A stretch of DNA of 57,535 bases, from NCBI RefSeq assembly GCF_000220395.1, contig NW_004087057.1:1-57535 (forward strand), written 5' to 3'. The first letter of the stretch is position 1. The number at the start of each line of letters is the position of its first letter. The stretch comes from Ichthyophthirius multifiliis (taxonomy: Eukaryota > Ciliophora > Oligohymenophorea > Hymenostomatida). This document shows, one piece after another, positions 42,354-54,681 of this stretch. The position numbers and the translations under genes were made by a program. The notes under the pieces were generated by a model. The model ran no database searches. It worked only from the letters and a program-made list of their open reading frames with translations, and was not told the origin of the DNA.

Positions 42354-43307
42354 TTATATATATATATATATATATTGAATGTTTTTATATAAAAAAAGTC
42401 AAAATTAGTGAAAGAAATGCACATATGGCAACTATAAGTAATATTTTTATTATTGGAATGGTTGCTTTGTAAATGGCCACTTTTAATGATTTATAAGATT
42501 TATATGTTCAAGAAGATAAAATGATAAGGGAAGACCTATTAATTAAAAAGCTTGATGATTTTAAGAAATAAAATAAAAAAATATATTCTGAATAATTCAT
42601 TTAATTATTAACACATATGCTTTCCATAAAAGAAGAAAAAAGATTATTGTTAAAATCAATTTTTGAAGAACCCGAATATTAAAAGCTTTTTAAAAACGAA
42701 AAACAATATTCCACATAAATATAAGTTGAGAATTCCTAAAAATATGAAGGAATGCTTAAAGGATAAGTTCCAGAAGGGAATGGAAAAATAACTTATTTAA
42801 ATCAAACTTCTTATTCAGGAAACTTCTCTTAAGGACTCAAACATGGTTATGGAGTTTTTTTCGATGGAAAGGGGAATCATATTTTTGGAGAATGGGAAAA
42901 AGATAAACTTAAAAGTGGCGGAAAATGTTTGAAAGGGCAATTTATATATGAAGGATAATTAAATGAAGATTTTTCAATTGAAGGTAAAGGAGCTTTAATG
43001 TACACTACTATTAATAATAGTTAAAATAGCCCTATTTATTATGAAGGCGAACTTCTAAGATGGATAAAAAACTAATGGATTATAATACTACAAAGATGGA
43101 TTTAAATACATAGGCGAATTTAAATAAGATAAAAAATAAGGAAAAGGTTAATTGTTTTGGCCTAAAAGTGTAAAAAACTGGGTTGGAGAATTTATAGATG
43201 ATCAAATGCACGGAAAAGGTAAAATGACAATTTTTAGAAACGAGGAAAGCAAAGAAATAGAAGTTGAATTCGAAAAAGGAATTGAAAAAAATGGATAAGA
43301 AATTTGA
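41673..43307 (+). CDS. pseudokinase with C-terminal MORN repeats
   Basis: Exon 1 is 41673-42282, then a 116-nt TA-rich intron, then coding to TGA 43305-43307; 505 residues after removing one base near 43051-43054. The N-terminal 230 or so residues resemble a kinase fold (YKHVGVLGKGRDFMYEV, then EYIYIMCESMKVSQ). The catalytic loop reads YLDLSPVNIFV and the DFG site reads SNCGLS, so catalysis is unlikely. A helical linker is followed by about five MORN motifs, for example YEGMLKGQVPEGNGKITY, YIGEFKQDKKQGKGQLFW and WVGEFIDDQMHGKGKMTIF. MORN repeats bind membranes or cytoskeletal partners and are common in ciliate cortical proteins. A scaffold at membrane or basal body is inferred. Confidence 0.75.
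42299..42375. repeat. (TA)n tract inside the intron of the pseudokinase/MORN gene
   Basis: Almost the whole of intron 42283-42398 is TA repeat. Confidence 0.75.
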
Positions 43308-43474
43308 AACAAATATAAATATATGTAAAGTTCTATATATATTATTTTTAATTTTTTTTTTATAAATAAAAATTTATTAAATATTGTAATTATTATTATT
43401 TTATAATTTGTTAGTTTATTAACTTAAAATAAAATTTAATATAATTGACTTTTTATTATTATTATCGTTAAAGT

Positions 43475-45589
43475 TCATATAATATTATGATCTTAAAAGT
43501 CATTATTATTAAGATTCTTAAAATTAGAATTTAATATATTATTATTATTGATTGAAATTATTTTTTTTTTAGAATTTAAATAATTTAAGTTGCCTGAACA
43601 GCATTGTAAAATGTCAAAATACTTATCTACTGAATTGATTACTTATTCTTAATTAATCAAATCACTTAAAGGGCTTTATTTGTTTGGTGTAATGAAATGT
43701 TGTTCATTAATTACTTTGTTTTCATTATTATAAAAAAGTTTATTATCATTATTATTAAATAATTTTTTATCATTATTATTAAATAATTTATTATCATTAT
43801 TAATAAATAATTTATTATCATTATTAATAAATAATTTATTATCATTATTATTAAATAATTTATTTTCTTTATTATGAAATAAATTATTTTCATTATTATT
43901 AAATAACTTATTATCATTATTATTAAATAATTTGATTTCGTTATTATTAAATAATTTATTTTCATTATTATTAAATAATTTGTTTTCATTAATTTATTAT
44001 TTATCAAATTAATATCCAACATCATTATAGGTATTTTCTTTAGTATTTTTCAATATCATTTTTTCTTTATATTTTTCTTAGTTTTTACTACGACCTTAAT
44101 ATTTCTAAGGAGTACAAAAGTTTTCATTATTAAATTTCATAAAATGAGGAGGAGGATGTACGCCATGCATTTAAGGATGTAAATGAGAAGGCAAAACAAC
44201 ATATCTACCTAATTTTTATTAATTATGATCAAATTATACAGGAATAGGATAAAAGTTTCCAGTGTTTCTTCCCAAGTATATAGGTGGAGGAGGTGGAGGA
44301 TGTTAATTTCCTTATTTCAAAGGAAAATGAAGAGGTATTAAATGAGGAGTAGGGTAATATTACATATGTCTATTATTATTTTAAGAAGGATGATTAATAA
44401 CACAAACAATTGGACGTTAATTAGTAATAATTTTAGGAATTTCTTTATTTTTAAGTTCTTCTTTTTGAGGAGATATATTTTAGGGTGATTTGCATTCTTT
44501 TAAAGCCGAGATCAAAAAAGAAGCAAAAGAGGGATTTTTCTAAACATAATTTTTCACTGTTTATGGAGTTTTGAGTATTTTTTCTAGATTTTTAGGATTA
44601 GGAGTATCTTTTTATTAGAAGATTTACTTTTTTAGATTCTCGAATTCTATATTATTATTAGGAATTCTTTTAATAACATCTTTTACAGTACTATTATCAA
44701 TATTTTCATTCAAGGTATTATTATTATCTTTAGGAGTAATAAAATGATTGTTTTTCTTACTACTTTTATAAATTTTCTTACTAATTTTTTTCTTTACTGT
44801 AATTTCTTACTTTTCTTACTAGTCTTTTTATTCCAAAAGCTTATCATTTTCTAAAAATTTCATTATTTTTATTTCTTATTGTTTAAATTATTCAGAAATA
44901 GAGTATTATATTTTCTCATTTTTTTCTTTCAAATCTTTATATCTATTCATAAACTCAGGAATTCGTTTCTTCATCGAAGAGTTCCAATGGTTCTTTATAG
45001 CATTATCGGTTCTTCCTCTTAAATATCTTGTTATATAAGCCCATTTATTTCCAAAATGTCTATGACATAAAAATAATATCCATTCTTCATCTTTCTACCA
45101 AGGAAACTTATTTATTTCAGGATTTAAATGATTATACCATCTCTCACGACATTATTTACCTATTCTTCCAGGAATATGTTCTGCTATATATGTCCATTTT
45201 TATGGACCATGTTCTTATACTAATTCGATTATTTTTTAATCTTACTCATCTGTCCAAGGCATCTTTTTAGCTTTTGCTTGCCTTTTATTTTTCTATTTGT
45301 GAATAGATTTTTATACAGAATTACATTATTCACTTTTAGTTTTATCCTTTTATTCAGATTATTATAGATTGTTTGATTAATCTTCAGCTAAGATTCCCTC
45401 TTCTGAAGCTTTTTCCAAAACTTCTTGTAGGTTTAATTTTATTGATTGAAGAGATCTATTTTTTAAAAATAAAAATATATGAATATGTTTAATTAAAAAT
45501 AATATTTTTTATTTATTGTTTTTTGCAATTTACTAGTTTTCATTCGAAATGTGATGGATAGAATTTTATGGAATTTGAATTTCAAACAT
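43475..45589 (-). CDS. R2R3 Myb DNA-binding protein
   Basis: Exons 45589-45534 and 45455-43475 around a 78-nt intron; 678 residues, exact multiple of three. Residues about 75-180 hold two Myb repeats. The first is PWTDEQDQKIIELVQEHG ... CRERWYNHL. The second is FPWQKDEEWILFLCHRHFG ... GRTDNAIKNHWNS. Each has three regularly spaced tryptophans and a near-perfect c-Myb recognition helix, so sequence-specific DNA binding in the nucleus is expected. A coiled segment follows, then a Lys-rich region, then a His/Pro-rich part (HPPPPPPIYLG, HLHPQMHGVHPPPHF) that could act in transactivation. Near the C-terminus lies an array of about 12 octapeptides (see the repeat entry). The tail ends with an Asn-rich segment. 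Targets are unknown; the name Myb transcription factor is secure. Confidence 0.92.
43730..43992 (-). repeat. 24-bp tandem repeat encoding KLFNNN(D/E)N octapeptides
   Basis: About eleven or twelve adjacent 24-bp units inside the Myb gene, each encoding a Lys-Leu-Phe-Asn-Asn-Asn-(Asp/Glu)-Asn block. Units differ by one or two bases, mostly at codons 4 and 7. The array is in frame and preserves the protein frame throughout, so it is a coding minisatellite. Confidence 0.85.
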
Positions 45590-46874
45590 AAATTTTAATT
45601 TATTTTTATTTTTTTTAATATAAATAATATATTTTATAAAGTTAATTTTAAAATATAATTTATAATCGCTTTTTATTTTTTTCTTGTTTTTTTATTTTTT
45701 TTGGTGTGTTTTTTTATTTAATTTTAAAAAAAAATCAAAATTGAATTATTTTTATTTGAAAAAAGTACAATCGACATAAAATAAAAGCTTAATTATATAA
45801 TATATGAAAAAAAAAGAACTAATTAATTATGAAAAAAAAAAAAAAATCAAAATTAAAAATCAAAATTATAAATGTCAAAATAATAAATGGAATTTTGTTT
45901 TTTATCTTATATATATTTTTTTTTTCTTAAATAATTTAAAATTCAAATTTTTATATTTAGTAAAAAAATTTAAAATTTAATTTTTTTAATTATTAAAATC
46001 TCTTAATTTATATTTAAACCTTAATATAATTATTAAATGTTCCTTTATATATAAAAATATAAAAATAAATATGATTTTAAATCAAAAAGCAATTTTGATT
46101 AAATTAAATTTAAGCAATATATTAATGTATATAATATTTTATTAGAAAATAACAAATTAATAAAAATTAGTAGGATTATTTATATTTTACAATTTATTAT
46201 TTATAAATATTATAAGTATATATTTTTTCTATACGTTTAATAAAAATTTTCGCACCAAAATTCTTTTTTAAATATATACAAATGATTTTATAAAATGTAA
46301 TTAATATAAATAGAATTAAGAATGTTATTAAAAAAGATTCCTATATAAAAATATTTATTATATATGTATTATTTGTATATTTAATTTGAAAAATTAAAAT
46401 TAAAAAAATATATATAATTAAAAATTAATTAAAATTATAAATAATAACGAAAAAATTATTAATTTGTTTTGCTTAATGTAATTGTTAATATTTTAATTTT
46501 TATATAATAACTAGCTATATATTTATTATTATAATCTTTATGCTTATTAATATATATTAAGAATATTTTAATATATATATTTTATATTTTTATTAATATT
46601 AACTAAAAAAAACATACATTTATAATATTTGGATTCAATTAAAATAGAAAATTATATTTTTAATTCTAATTTTAAAAATATTAATTAAATATATATATAT
46701 CATTACAAGTATAATATTAACAAAAAGATAAAAATATGTTTTTGATTTAAAAATATTAAATTACTTTAATATTTAAAAATATTTTTAAATAAGTATTGAA
46801 TAACTCTATATATGTAATTCATATATATCTATAATTTCAATTAATAAATAAATAATTATATATTTATATATATA
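45590..46874. other. AT-rich intergenic stretch
   Basis: About 1.3 kb between the start of the Myb gene and the 3' end of the coiled-coil gene on the same strand. Many short A or T runs, no open frame with protein-like composition, no RNA fold recognised. It should contain the Myb promoter. Confidence 0.6.
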
Positions 46875-48218
46875 TCAATTTTATTCTTTTTAATATTTAA
46901 TATATTATTATTAAGAATTATTATCTTATTGAAATTCATTTGATTAATTAATACTATTATTCGATATATTTATTTATTTAAATTATATAAATTAAGATAG
47001 TTTTTATAGCTTCTCATCAGCTAGTTATTTTCTTAATTATAACTCATAGTTAATTGATTAAAGGTCCTAATTTTCTTATTTAAGCTTTTTATTTTCCACA
47101 GTCTATATACTATAATCATTATTAATAATACTTATTTTTTTTTCTAATTTCTAGATTTATAGTAAATACTACTAATTATAACTTTCTAAATTATTATTAA
47201 TTTATTATAATTGTTTAATCTCCTATTATAATTCATTTATTTTTTAATTATTCATATTACTAATAATTTATTATTCATTTTAATAACTTTTATATGAAAA
47301 ATTTAAATTTTAATATAAATTTTATATTATTTATATTTACTTATTTTTAATTTTTTTTATTTCTTCAAGTTCCTTAAATTTTTATTTTTGAATAATTTCA
47401 CATTATAATCCTTCATAACTTTCTTTATTTTTTAAAATAAACTTATTTAATTATTCTTCAACAATTTAAATTTATTCTTTAAAAATTTATTTTTCATTTT
47501 ATAATTCTTCTATTTAGTTCATTAATTTATTTTCTTATTAAACTAACTTTTGAATATTTTCATTATCAAAGCTATGTTATTTTATTAAATTTTCGATTTC
47601 AATTTATTAATTTTAAATTTGCAATTCTTAGTTTTATATAATGATTTCTTTATCTTTAATATTTTTTTCTAAATCATTTGAGAATAAAAACAAATCGTTT
47701 GTTTGTTTTTCATATTCTGAAATAATATTTTATATTTCTTTTTTTTCGAAAAAATGTTTTGCTAATTCCTCATTTTCATTTTTTAAAGATAAAACATAAT
47801 TTTATAATTAATTAATAAATTACATTAATTTTTAAATTTCTTTATTACTTTAATCATTAATTTCTTATACTAAATTTTCCCAATATAATTATTCTTAATT
47901 ATTATTATTATTTTTCATTATTTATCCCTTTTATAACGCTAAAATTTGTAAAGAACTTTTTAGCTCTTAATTTATTTAGCTTTTGCTTTGATTTATTATG
48001 TTTTAAAGCTTTTAACAGATGCTTTTTTATTCTTAATTTTTCTATGTTTTATAATAAAGACTTTTATATTAATTATAAATATATTCACATTCTGCAATAA
48101 GTTTTTCTATTATCAAATCTTTATTATTATTTTCATTATTAATCTATTTAATATTATCGAAAAAGTTTTATATATGCATTTTCAATTAATGAAATTCATC
48201 ATTTTCTTTGTATTCCAT
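46875..48218 (-). CDS. coiled-coil protein, function unknown
   Basis: Exons 48218-47341 and 47286-46875 around a 54-nt intron; 429 residues, exact multiple of three. The first start (MEYKENDEFHQLKMHIQNFF) is chosen because the frame stays open and helical from there; an inner ATG at 47918 precedes an Asn run. Nearly the whole protein is predicted coiled coil, rich in Gln, Glu, Asn, Lys, Leu and Ile in heptad spacing (IEELQNEKQIFKEQIQIVEE, LRKQLADEKLQKLSQFIQFK). The C-terminus is Gln/Asn-rich. No enzyme motif or membrane segment is seen. It is probably a structural or cytoskeletal protein, but the class is too general to name. The start is only 99 bp from the divergent B-box gene. Confidence 0.8.
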
Positions 48219-48317
48219 TAAAAAAAATAAAATAAAATAAAATTAAAAGTTATTATTTTTGTATAAATTAATTAAATTAAGAATTTTATTCAGTTTTTTT
48301 AATTAATAAACAAAAAA
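48219..48317. promoter_or_regulatory. 99-bp divergent promoter region
   Basis: The shortest intergenic region of the window lies between the starts of the coiled-coil gene (-) and the B-box/WD40 gene (+). It must contain both transcription starts and both 5' leaders. It is A/T-only over most of its length. Confidence 0.5.
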
Positions 48318-49857
48318 ATGATGAGATGTTAATACAAAAACCATTATAATTAAATAAAAAATATAGTATGCTTATGCGAAAAAGAGGCTTTACTACTTTG
48401 TGTATATTGTTTTTAAGATGGACATTAAAATCATCAATTTATGGGAATAGAAAAGTACTTAGATAAAATCAGAAATACATATATAGATATATAATCAGAA
48501 GAAATCTAAATAGAAAACTAAAAATAATAATTAAAATATAAATATGATTATTTATAGTTAAAAATAACAGAATTATCTTAAAATTTGGAAATTCTCCTTC
48601 ATTAAATTAAAACAAAAAGTGAATAATAAATGTCTGAATTCTAATAAATGCATTCTAAAATGGCTTTATTCTAGATTAAATTAACAAAAGATCCGTTAAA
48701 CGAATAATATATTCAAGAAAGTTTAACTTTTTCTTAATATATTAATTAATAATTAAAAAATGAAACCACATTATTTCATTAATATGAAATTTAATTATAT
48801 AGTATACAAGAAATAATATAATAAAATATTTAAAAAATCTAAGAAAGGTAAAAAAACATCATAATAAATTCCAAAATCAATTCCGATTCTCATCTTTTGT
48901 ACACTAAAAGTATACTTCATGCCCATAATAATCGAATTAACTCATTTCTTTTACAATAACATAATATTTTGTACACTTGTTCTTTAGATGGAACTTTAAA
49001 AAAATGGTCTTTAAATACAATTAAATGCCTTGCAATTTAAAAATGCGATTCTCCAAATTTTTATCTTAACTTAATTATAATTGAAAATTAAAATATATTA
49101 GTTGCACTTAGAAATGATAATAAAGTTCATATTTTAAATCTTAGAACTTTAAAGATTATAAAAACAATAAAAATTCCTTGGAATTAAACTAGTTGTCCTT
49201 AACTAATTAAAGGAGTTAATAAAAAAAGTCACCATATTGCAGTTTCTGCAGGCACTAAAATATTCATTTTGGATATTTTATTAGGAAAAATTATTTTTGA
49301 AACTGAAACTTAACCACTTTTTTTGTCTATTCTTTTGATTTCTTTATTGATGGAAAATATACATATTTAATTATTGGAGATAAAATAGGTTTTTATATTT
49401 AAAAATAAATTAAATTTATATAAATATATTTTGTAAAGGTAATATTTGTATTAATGAAATTAATTTTGGTGGAAAGATGAATACTATTTCTTAAGCTCAT
49501 ATGGAAAAAATTGTTGATGTTAAGATTTTGCCCTAATCAAATTATGTAATTACTGCTTCAACTGATAGATAAGTTAAAGTTTGGAAAATGCCTAATTTAC
49601 AATATGTTTAAAATATTTAAACTATAGGATTTGTTGATGGATTTGATACTTGTGGCAAATATCTTATTATGAAATAATAAGATATAGGTAGGCTATAAAA
49701 AATATATTTTAGCAAGAAAAAAAATAGTGTTTAATGTAAACCTTTTTTACCTATTTAAGAAAAATGTTAAGATATATTTTTGTATTAAAATTAAATGCTT
49801 ATTACTTATTTTTATAATTCTAAATAAAAAAGTGATATTTTTATTCAATATTATTGA
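48318..49857 (+). CDS. B-box zinc finger / coiled-coil / WD40 protein
   Basis: Coding 48318-49388 and 49439-49857 around a 50-nt intron; 496 residues after adding one base to the T7 run at 49318-49324, which makes the length divisible by three. Residues 4-45 form a B-box-type zinc finger with the spacing C-x7-C-x2-C-x4-H-x2-H (CEKEALLLCVYCFQDGHQNH). A coiled coil runs to about 200. WD repeats follow: AHNNRINSFLLQQHNILY with CSLDGTLKKWSL, then AVSAGTKIFILDI, GDKIGNICINEI and ITASTDRQVKVWKM. B-box plus coiled coil plus propeller is the TRIM layout without a RING finger, so ubiquitin-ligase activity is not expected; a protein-interaction hub is likely. A second ATG directly follows the first. 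Confidence 0.85.
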
Positions 49858-50515
49858 TTAAAGCTTAATTATTTTAATTTTAAAAATAATATAAATATTG
49901 TGATTTCTTCTGTTATGTGTTATTTATTTACTTTTAGTTTTTAATTAATAAATGCTATTAACATTTTATTTTAATTTGCTTTTTATATATTTATATAATT
50001 AATCTAAATTAATTTTTAAATTTTTTATATTAATAAAAACTATAAATTTTTACTTGATGAAATATAAGTTATTAATTAAATAAAAACATAATATTTTTTT
50101 ATTTTTTTCAATTTTATTATGTAATAATTTTATATATTTAATTTACTTTTCTCAAATAAAGAAAAGTAAGTCAAAATATTATTTTCTTTTCTATTAAAAA
50201 AAGAATTATTGAATATAATTTTTAAATAAATTCATAAAATGTATATGTTATTTAAATAATATACATTATCTAATATAAAATAAAAATAATTTATCTTATT
50301 CATTTATATAATTTTTTTATATATTAAATTTTTAAATTTTGTATAATAACACAAAAAAACATTATTTTATTATATCATATATTATACTTTTTTAGAAAAT
50401 AAAATATAAACAAGAAATAATTGTACATATTGAAATTAAATATTTCTGAAAAAAAAAAAAAAACTAAACAAAAAACATATAAAAAATCAAAATAAAAGTT
50501 TCTAAAGAAACCAAA
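49858..50515. other. intergenic AT-rich spacer
   Basis: About 660 nt between two plus-strand genes, with a short inverted repeat at 50150-50170 (TTTACTTTTCTC / GAAAAGTAAG type arms). No coding signal was seen. Confidence 0.5.
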
Positions 50516-52497
50516 ATGTCAAAATATTTTCAAAGAATAGGAAAAAAGTAATACTAGTATTAAATAGATATTATTTTAGATAAATTATATATGAATTTAT
50601 CAGTTTAAGATTGTCTAATATCTATACTTGTAAAACGAGGTTTAAAAAAAATAAAAAAATATTTTCAAAAAAATTTATTAAAATTATTAAAAAAACAAAA
50701 GGCAAACATAAATAAGAAATAAAAAAACCGGCTTAACTTAAAGACAAATTAGCATTTTTTGAAAATCAAACTATTACAGTACCATCAAAAATGTATTGGG
50801 ATGAAAAAACATCAAAGTTTTTAGAAAAAACAGCAGAACTTTAAATAAATATTAGGCATTAAAAAATATCCAAATTAGCAGGAAAAATTGAATTCGATAT
50901 TGCTTTTTATGCTAATAATTAAATTAAATCATATAAAGAACAAAGGCCATTAATTAAATGCCCTGATTCATCAGCAAGACTTTTTTATGAAATAAGAGTT
51001 TATTAAATAGGTGATTAGACATTACATTTAGATTAAAATAAAGCGTTTTTTTATAAAAGCAAAGATTTTAATATTTCATTTTTTTAATTTATAAAAAAAA
51101 AGACCAATATATAATACAATACCAGATAATACTAGAAGCGTCTCTCCATATATTCCAAAAACTTAAAAAACTGAAATATAAGATTTAAGATAATTTGATT
51201 CAAGTAAAAAAATAAAATAAGAAAAAAATAAAAATAAAAAAAATAGGATCAGTATCTCCAAATATATAAGCTTAGTCTTTATATGAAGAAAAAAAAAAAT
51301 AAAAAAATGAAAATCAAGATGAAAATTCTTAAAATAGTTATATATAATAAGCTAAAAAATACTAAAGTAATAACTAACCCTATGAATAACCTAAATTAAA
51401 TATAAATAGTGAAAACACATCTGTATTATTATCAAAGCTTCCAACATAAAATTATTCATTAAATACAACTCAAATGAACGAATAATAACAATAATATTCG
51501 AATATTTAATCAAAAATAAAAAGTGAAGTTCAATCAAATTAAGATTAATAGCTACTTTAAAAACAGAAAATTGAAAATTAATTACTTTAAAAGGAAAAAT
51601 AGGCGTTAATAGAATAATATGAAAAATTAAATTAAGAACAAAAGAATTTAAATGCAAAATATTAAGAGACTTTAATTTAATTGGAAAATAATAAAAAAGA
51701 AAAATAATAAAGCAAAGCAAAATGTGAAATTTACGAATAAAAAATAAAGTAATTTGAAGAATAATAAGAAATACAAAATTAAAAATTTTCATAAAATTAT
51801 ATTTAATTGGAATAAAACTATTAAAAATAAATTTAAGATTTACAATAAGTAAATTGCCTTCTTTAATAATAAGTATAAAATAGTTCCTTTTAAAGTTAAA
51901 ATAATAATTAATAACTTTTAAATGAAATCCAAAACTTAAAAAACGAAAACTTAAATTTATAATAGTAAATTTAAGACTTTAATAATTAATAAATACATGA
52001 AATCAAAATTGCTTAATTAGAAGATGAAATAATTGCCATTAAATAAGAAAATGAAAATTTGAAATAAAAAAATGACTATAAAAACAATACATAATAGCTT
52101 TTTTCTTCATAGAGTACAGAAAAAGACCTTTAAAACAAAATTGACGATTTAAACGAAAAATTATTAAAATAAGCTGTAAATAAATTTATATATTATTATC
52201 TATTATTATTATATTAAAAAACAGGTTTCAAGATCCAATATAGAGTTAGAAAGAGATAACTATAGAAGATAACTGAAATAAAATTAAGAAGAACTTAACA
52301 AATAGTTATAACATTAACAAACATTAGAATATTCAATTATTTAAGTAAAGTAAACTCTTTCTGAAGTAATAAATGCTATTTTAACTGTTGGAAATTCAGA
52401 AATATTAGAATTAATTGAACCTTTTCTTAATATAAATAATATTAATAATAATTTCAATTCTATATATGAAAACAAATAAAATCTAAGTTATTTATGA
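50516..52497 (+). CDS. NT-C2 domain protein (EEIG1/EHBP1-type) with long coiled coil
   Basis: Introns at 50640-50701 and 52176-52224; 622 residues after two single-base deletions in A runs (near 51097-51104 and 51232-51239), which make the length a multiple of three. Residues 1-170 match the N-terminal C2 domain of the EEIG1/EHBP1 family: YQIDIILDKLYMNLS, LVKRGGKHKQ, ENQTITVPSKMYWDEKTSKF, ELQINIRHQK and SSARLFYEIRVYQIGD. Such C2 domains bind membranes or membrane-linked partners. The rest is Gln/Glu/Lys-rich coiled coil with a Ser/Thr-rich hinge (NTRSVSPYIPKTQKTE). The C-terminus has a helical segment TLSEVINAILTVGNSEILEL. NT-C2 plus coiled coil occurs repeatedly in ciliates; a membrane-to-cytoskeleton tether is inferred. 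The frame between 51100 and 51260 is the weakest part. Confidence 0.75.
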
Positions 52498-52663
52498 TTT
52501 ATAAACTAAATATTATAATTATATATATATTTAATATTTTGTAAAAAGTATAAAAATTAATTTAAATTAAATTTATTTATTATATTTTAATCCTATATTG
52601 AAAATTATTAAATAATAACATTTTATTAATAATAAAAATGAAACCTAAAACCATTAAAAATAC

Positions 52664-53343
52664 ATGTTTAATTTTTAGTACAGGAATAACATTAGCATCA
52701 ATAAAATAGATTTTTTTCAATATTAGTATGACTTAATAAATACACTTAGTTTAAAATATACTATAAAATATATATAATTTAAAGCAAAAGTAAATGATGA
52801 TGAAATGAGTTCAATAGTTTAAAAAGACGATATAATATTATCATATAGATTATCAAGAACTGACTATTCATAATTATAAAAAAATTAAATAGTACTATTA
52901 TAGTAAATAAAATAACTTTATAATATTAATATATATTATTTTATAATATTAATATACTTCATTTAAGTGACACTAATAATAATGTATATAAAGTTAGGAA
53001 AATATAAGGATTACCAGATGAATGGATATAAGAAAATAATTAAAATATATTAATTTAAATTCCTAGAGGATGTTTTTATATTGAAAATGATTAACAAAAA
53101 TAAAAAAATTCAAATTATTAACAATTTAACAATTTCTAGAATTAAATAAATGAATATTAAGATGAGTCTATTTATACTGTTAAAAATATGAAAAATGCAT
53201 ATAATAATGTGGTAATTTTATTTATTAATAAAATTATTAAATTAAATAATACAATTTATTTAAAAATATAGTTTTATTAAAGTATTGTCTAATATATACC
53301 TTTTTTAAGGATATATCCTTTTTAAAAATTCGGGTTAATATGA
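52664..53343 (+). CDS. S26-type (mitochondrial IMP2-like) protease homologue, catalytic Ser apparently missing
   Basis: Exons 52664-52902, 52968-53211 and 53272-53343; 184 residues, exact multiple of three and close to the usual length of inner-membrane protease subunits (about 175). Signal-peptidase S26 landmarks in order: VQKDDIILSYRL (the GD-V-V strand), NQIVLLYD, VYKVRKIQGLPDEW (the region carrying the catalytic Lys), ILIQIPRGCFYIEND (VPxGxxxVxGDN box) and a closing FQKFGLI (PVPLGLI box). The expected S-M before the first box reads E-M (DDEMSSIV), so the serine nucleophile seems lost, and the D-S-R-x-F/Y-G box is replaced by an Asn/Gln-rich insert. It may be a non-catalytic subunit of a mitochondrial presequence peptidase, or only distantly related. 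Confidence 0.5.
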
Positions 53344-53870
53344 AGTTAATTGAATTAAATATTTATTTATTATGCTTTATTAAAATTAATATTATTTTGT
53401 TGAATATAAGTATTATATTAAATAATATATTTTTAATTTATATTATAATATATTTAATTATTATATATATGTATATTCGAACATTCATTTTTTAAATATT
53501 AAATTTTTAATTATGAACATAAAAGAACAAAATAAAATATTTAATTATACATAAAAAAAAATATTTAATTATAAAAAAATTAAATATTTAAATATTTTTT
53601 TTGAATATATATATAAAAATATTCATTTCTAATCTCTATTATTATTTTTTGTTTGTTTAAAAATTTAATTTTTTATTTATATATTAATTTCAATATATTT
53701 AAAGTATATTAATATCATTTATTTTTGATTTTTTTAAAAAAAATTGATACATTCAATAAATCCTTATTAATTATTAAAATAAAAAGGTAAAAATTAAATT
53801 TTCTTTTTTAATAATTATTTTTTTATAATTAAATACAAAATGCATTAAATAAACAAAAATAAAATTAAAA
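53344..53870. other. intergenic AT-rich spacer
   Basis: About 530 nt between two plus-strand genes, all A/T runs. No coding or RNA signal was seen. Confidence 0.6.
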
Positions 53871-54629
53871 ATGAGTAACATTAATCTATAAACTTTAAAA
53901 TTAACAGAAACATCAAATTAATATATCGTAATTATCAATTAAAAATAAATAAATAAAAATATATATTTTAATATTTGCAACAACATTATATAATAAAAAA
54001 ATAAATATTAAGATTACCCCAAACAATAATATTTTTCTAAACAATTTAACTTTGACATTTTAAAAATAATATAATTATGAATAAAATGATGAAAAAAATA
54101 TAAAAAATAGTAAATTTATCTATTTAATATATTAATACATAAAAATAAAGAAAAAAAAGACTATAGCGCATTTTTAGGTATATTAAGAATAGAAAAAGAA
54201 TATTTTCTATTACTAGTAAAAGAAGTGAAATAAGTATGTGAAATAAAAGGAAAGCCAATATACTAAATAAAAAAAACTAAATTTATTCCTTTATAAACCG
54301 ATCCTAAAAAGCTAAGAAAACCAATATTTAATTTTCTTTTAAAAATAAAAGAGCTATTAGAATAAGGACATTATTTTTCTTTTTAATATAATTTATCTTA
54401 AAATCTCTAAAACCAATAAAAACCACCAAATTAATTATTTATATGGAATAGAAATATGCTTAGATCAATAAATCCATAATGGCATGTTTATTTAATATAA
54501 GGATTTATTTAGCAATATTAAACTGCTTTAAAAGATGGTTAAAACTTTTAATATATTTTAATTACAAGAAGATGCTCTTTTAGAGGAGGAACAAGATACA
54601 ATCATAGAGGTATAATATATAACATTTAA

Positions 54630-54681
<52 letters not shown>

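Noticed and set aside
43711-44025. 104-residue Ile/Asn/Tyr/Leu/Met repeat frame, and a possible CRISPR-like array
   Set aside because: The 24-bp units are a coding repeat of the Myb gene read in the wrong frame. There are no spacers, and the units vary as coding repeats do.
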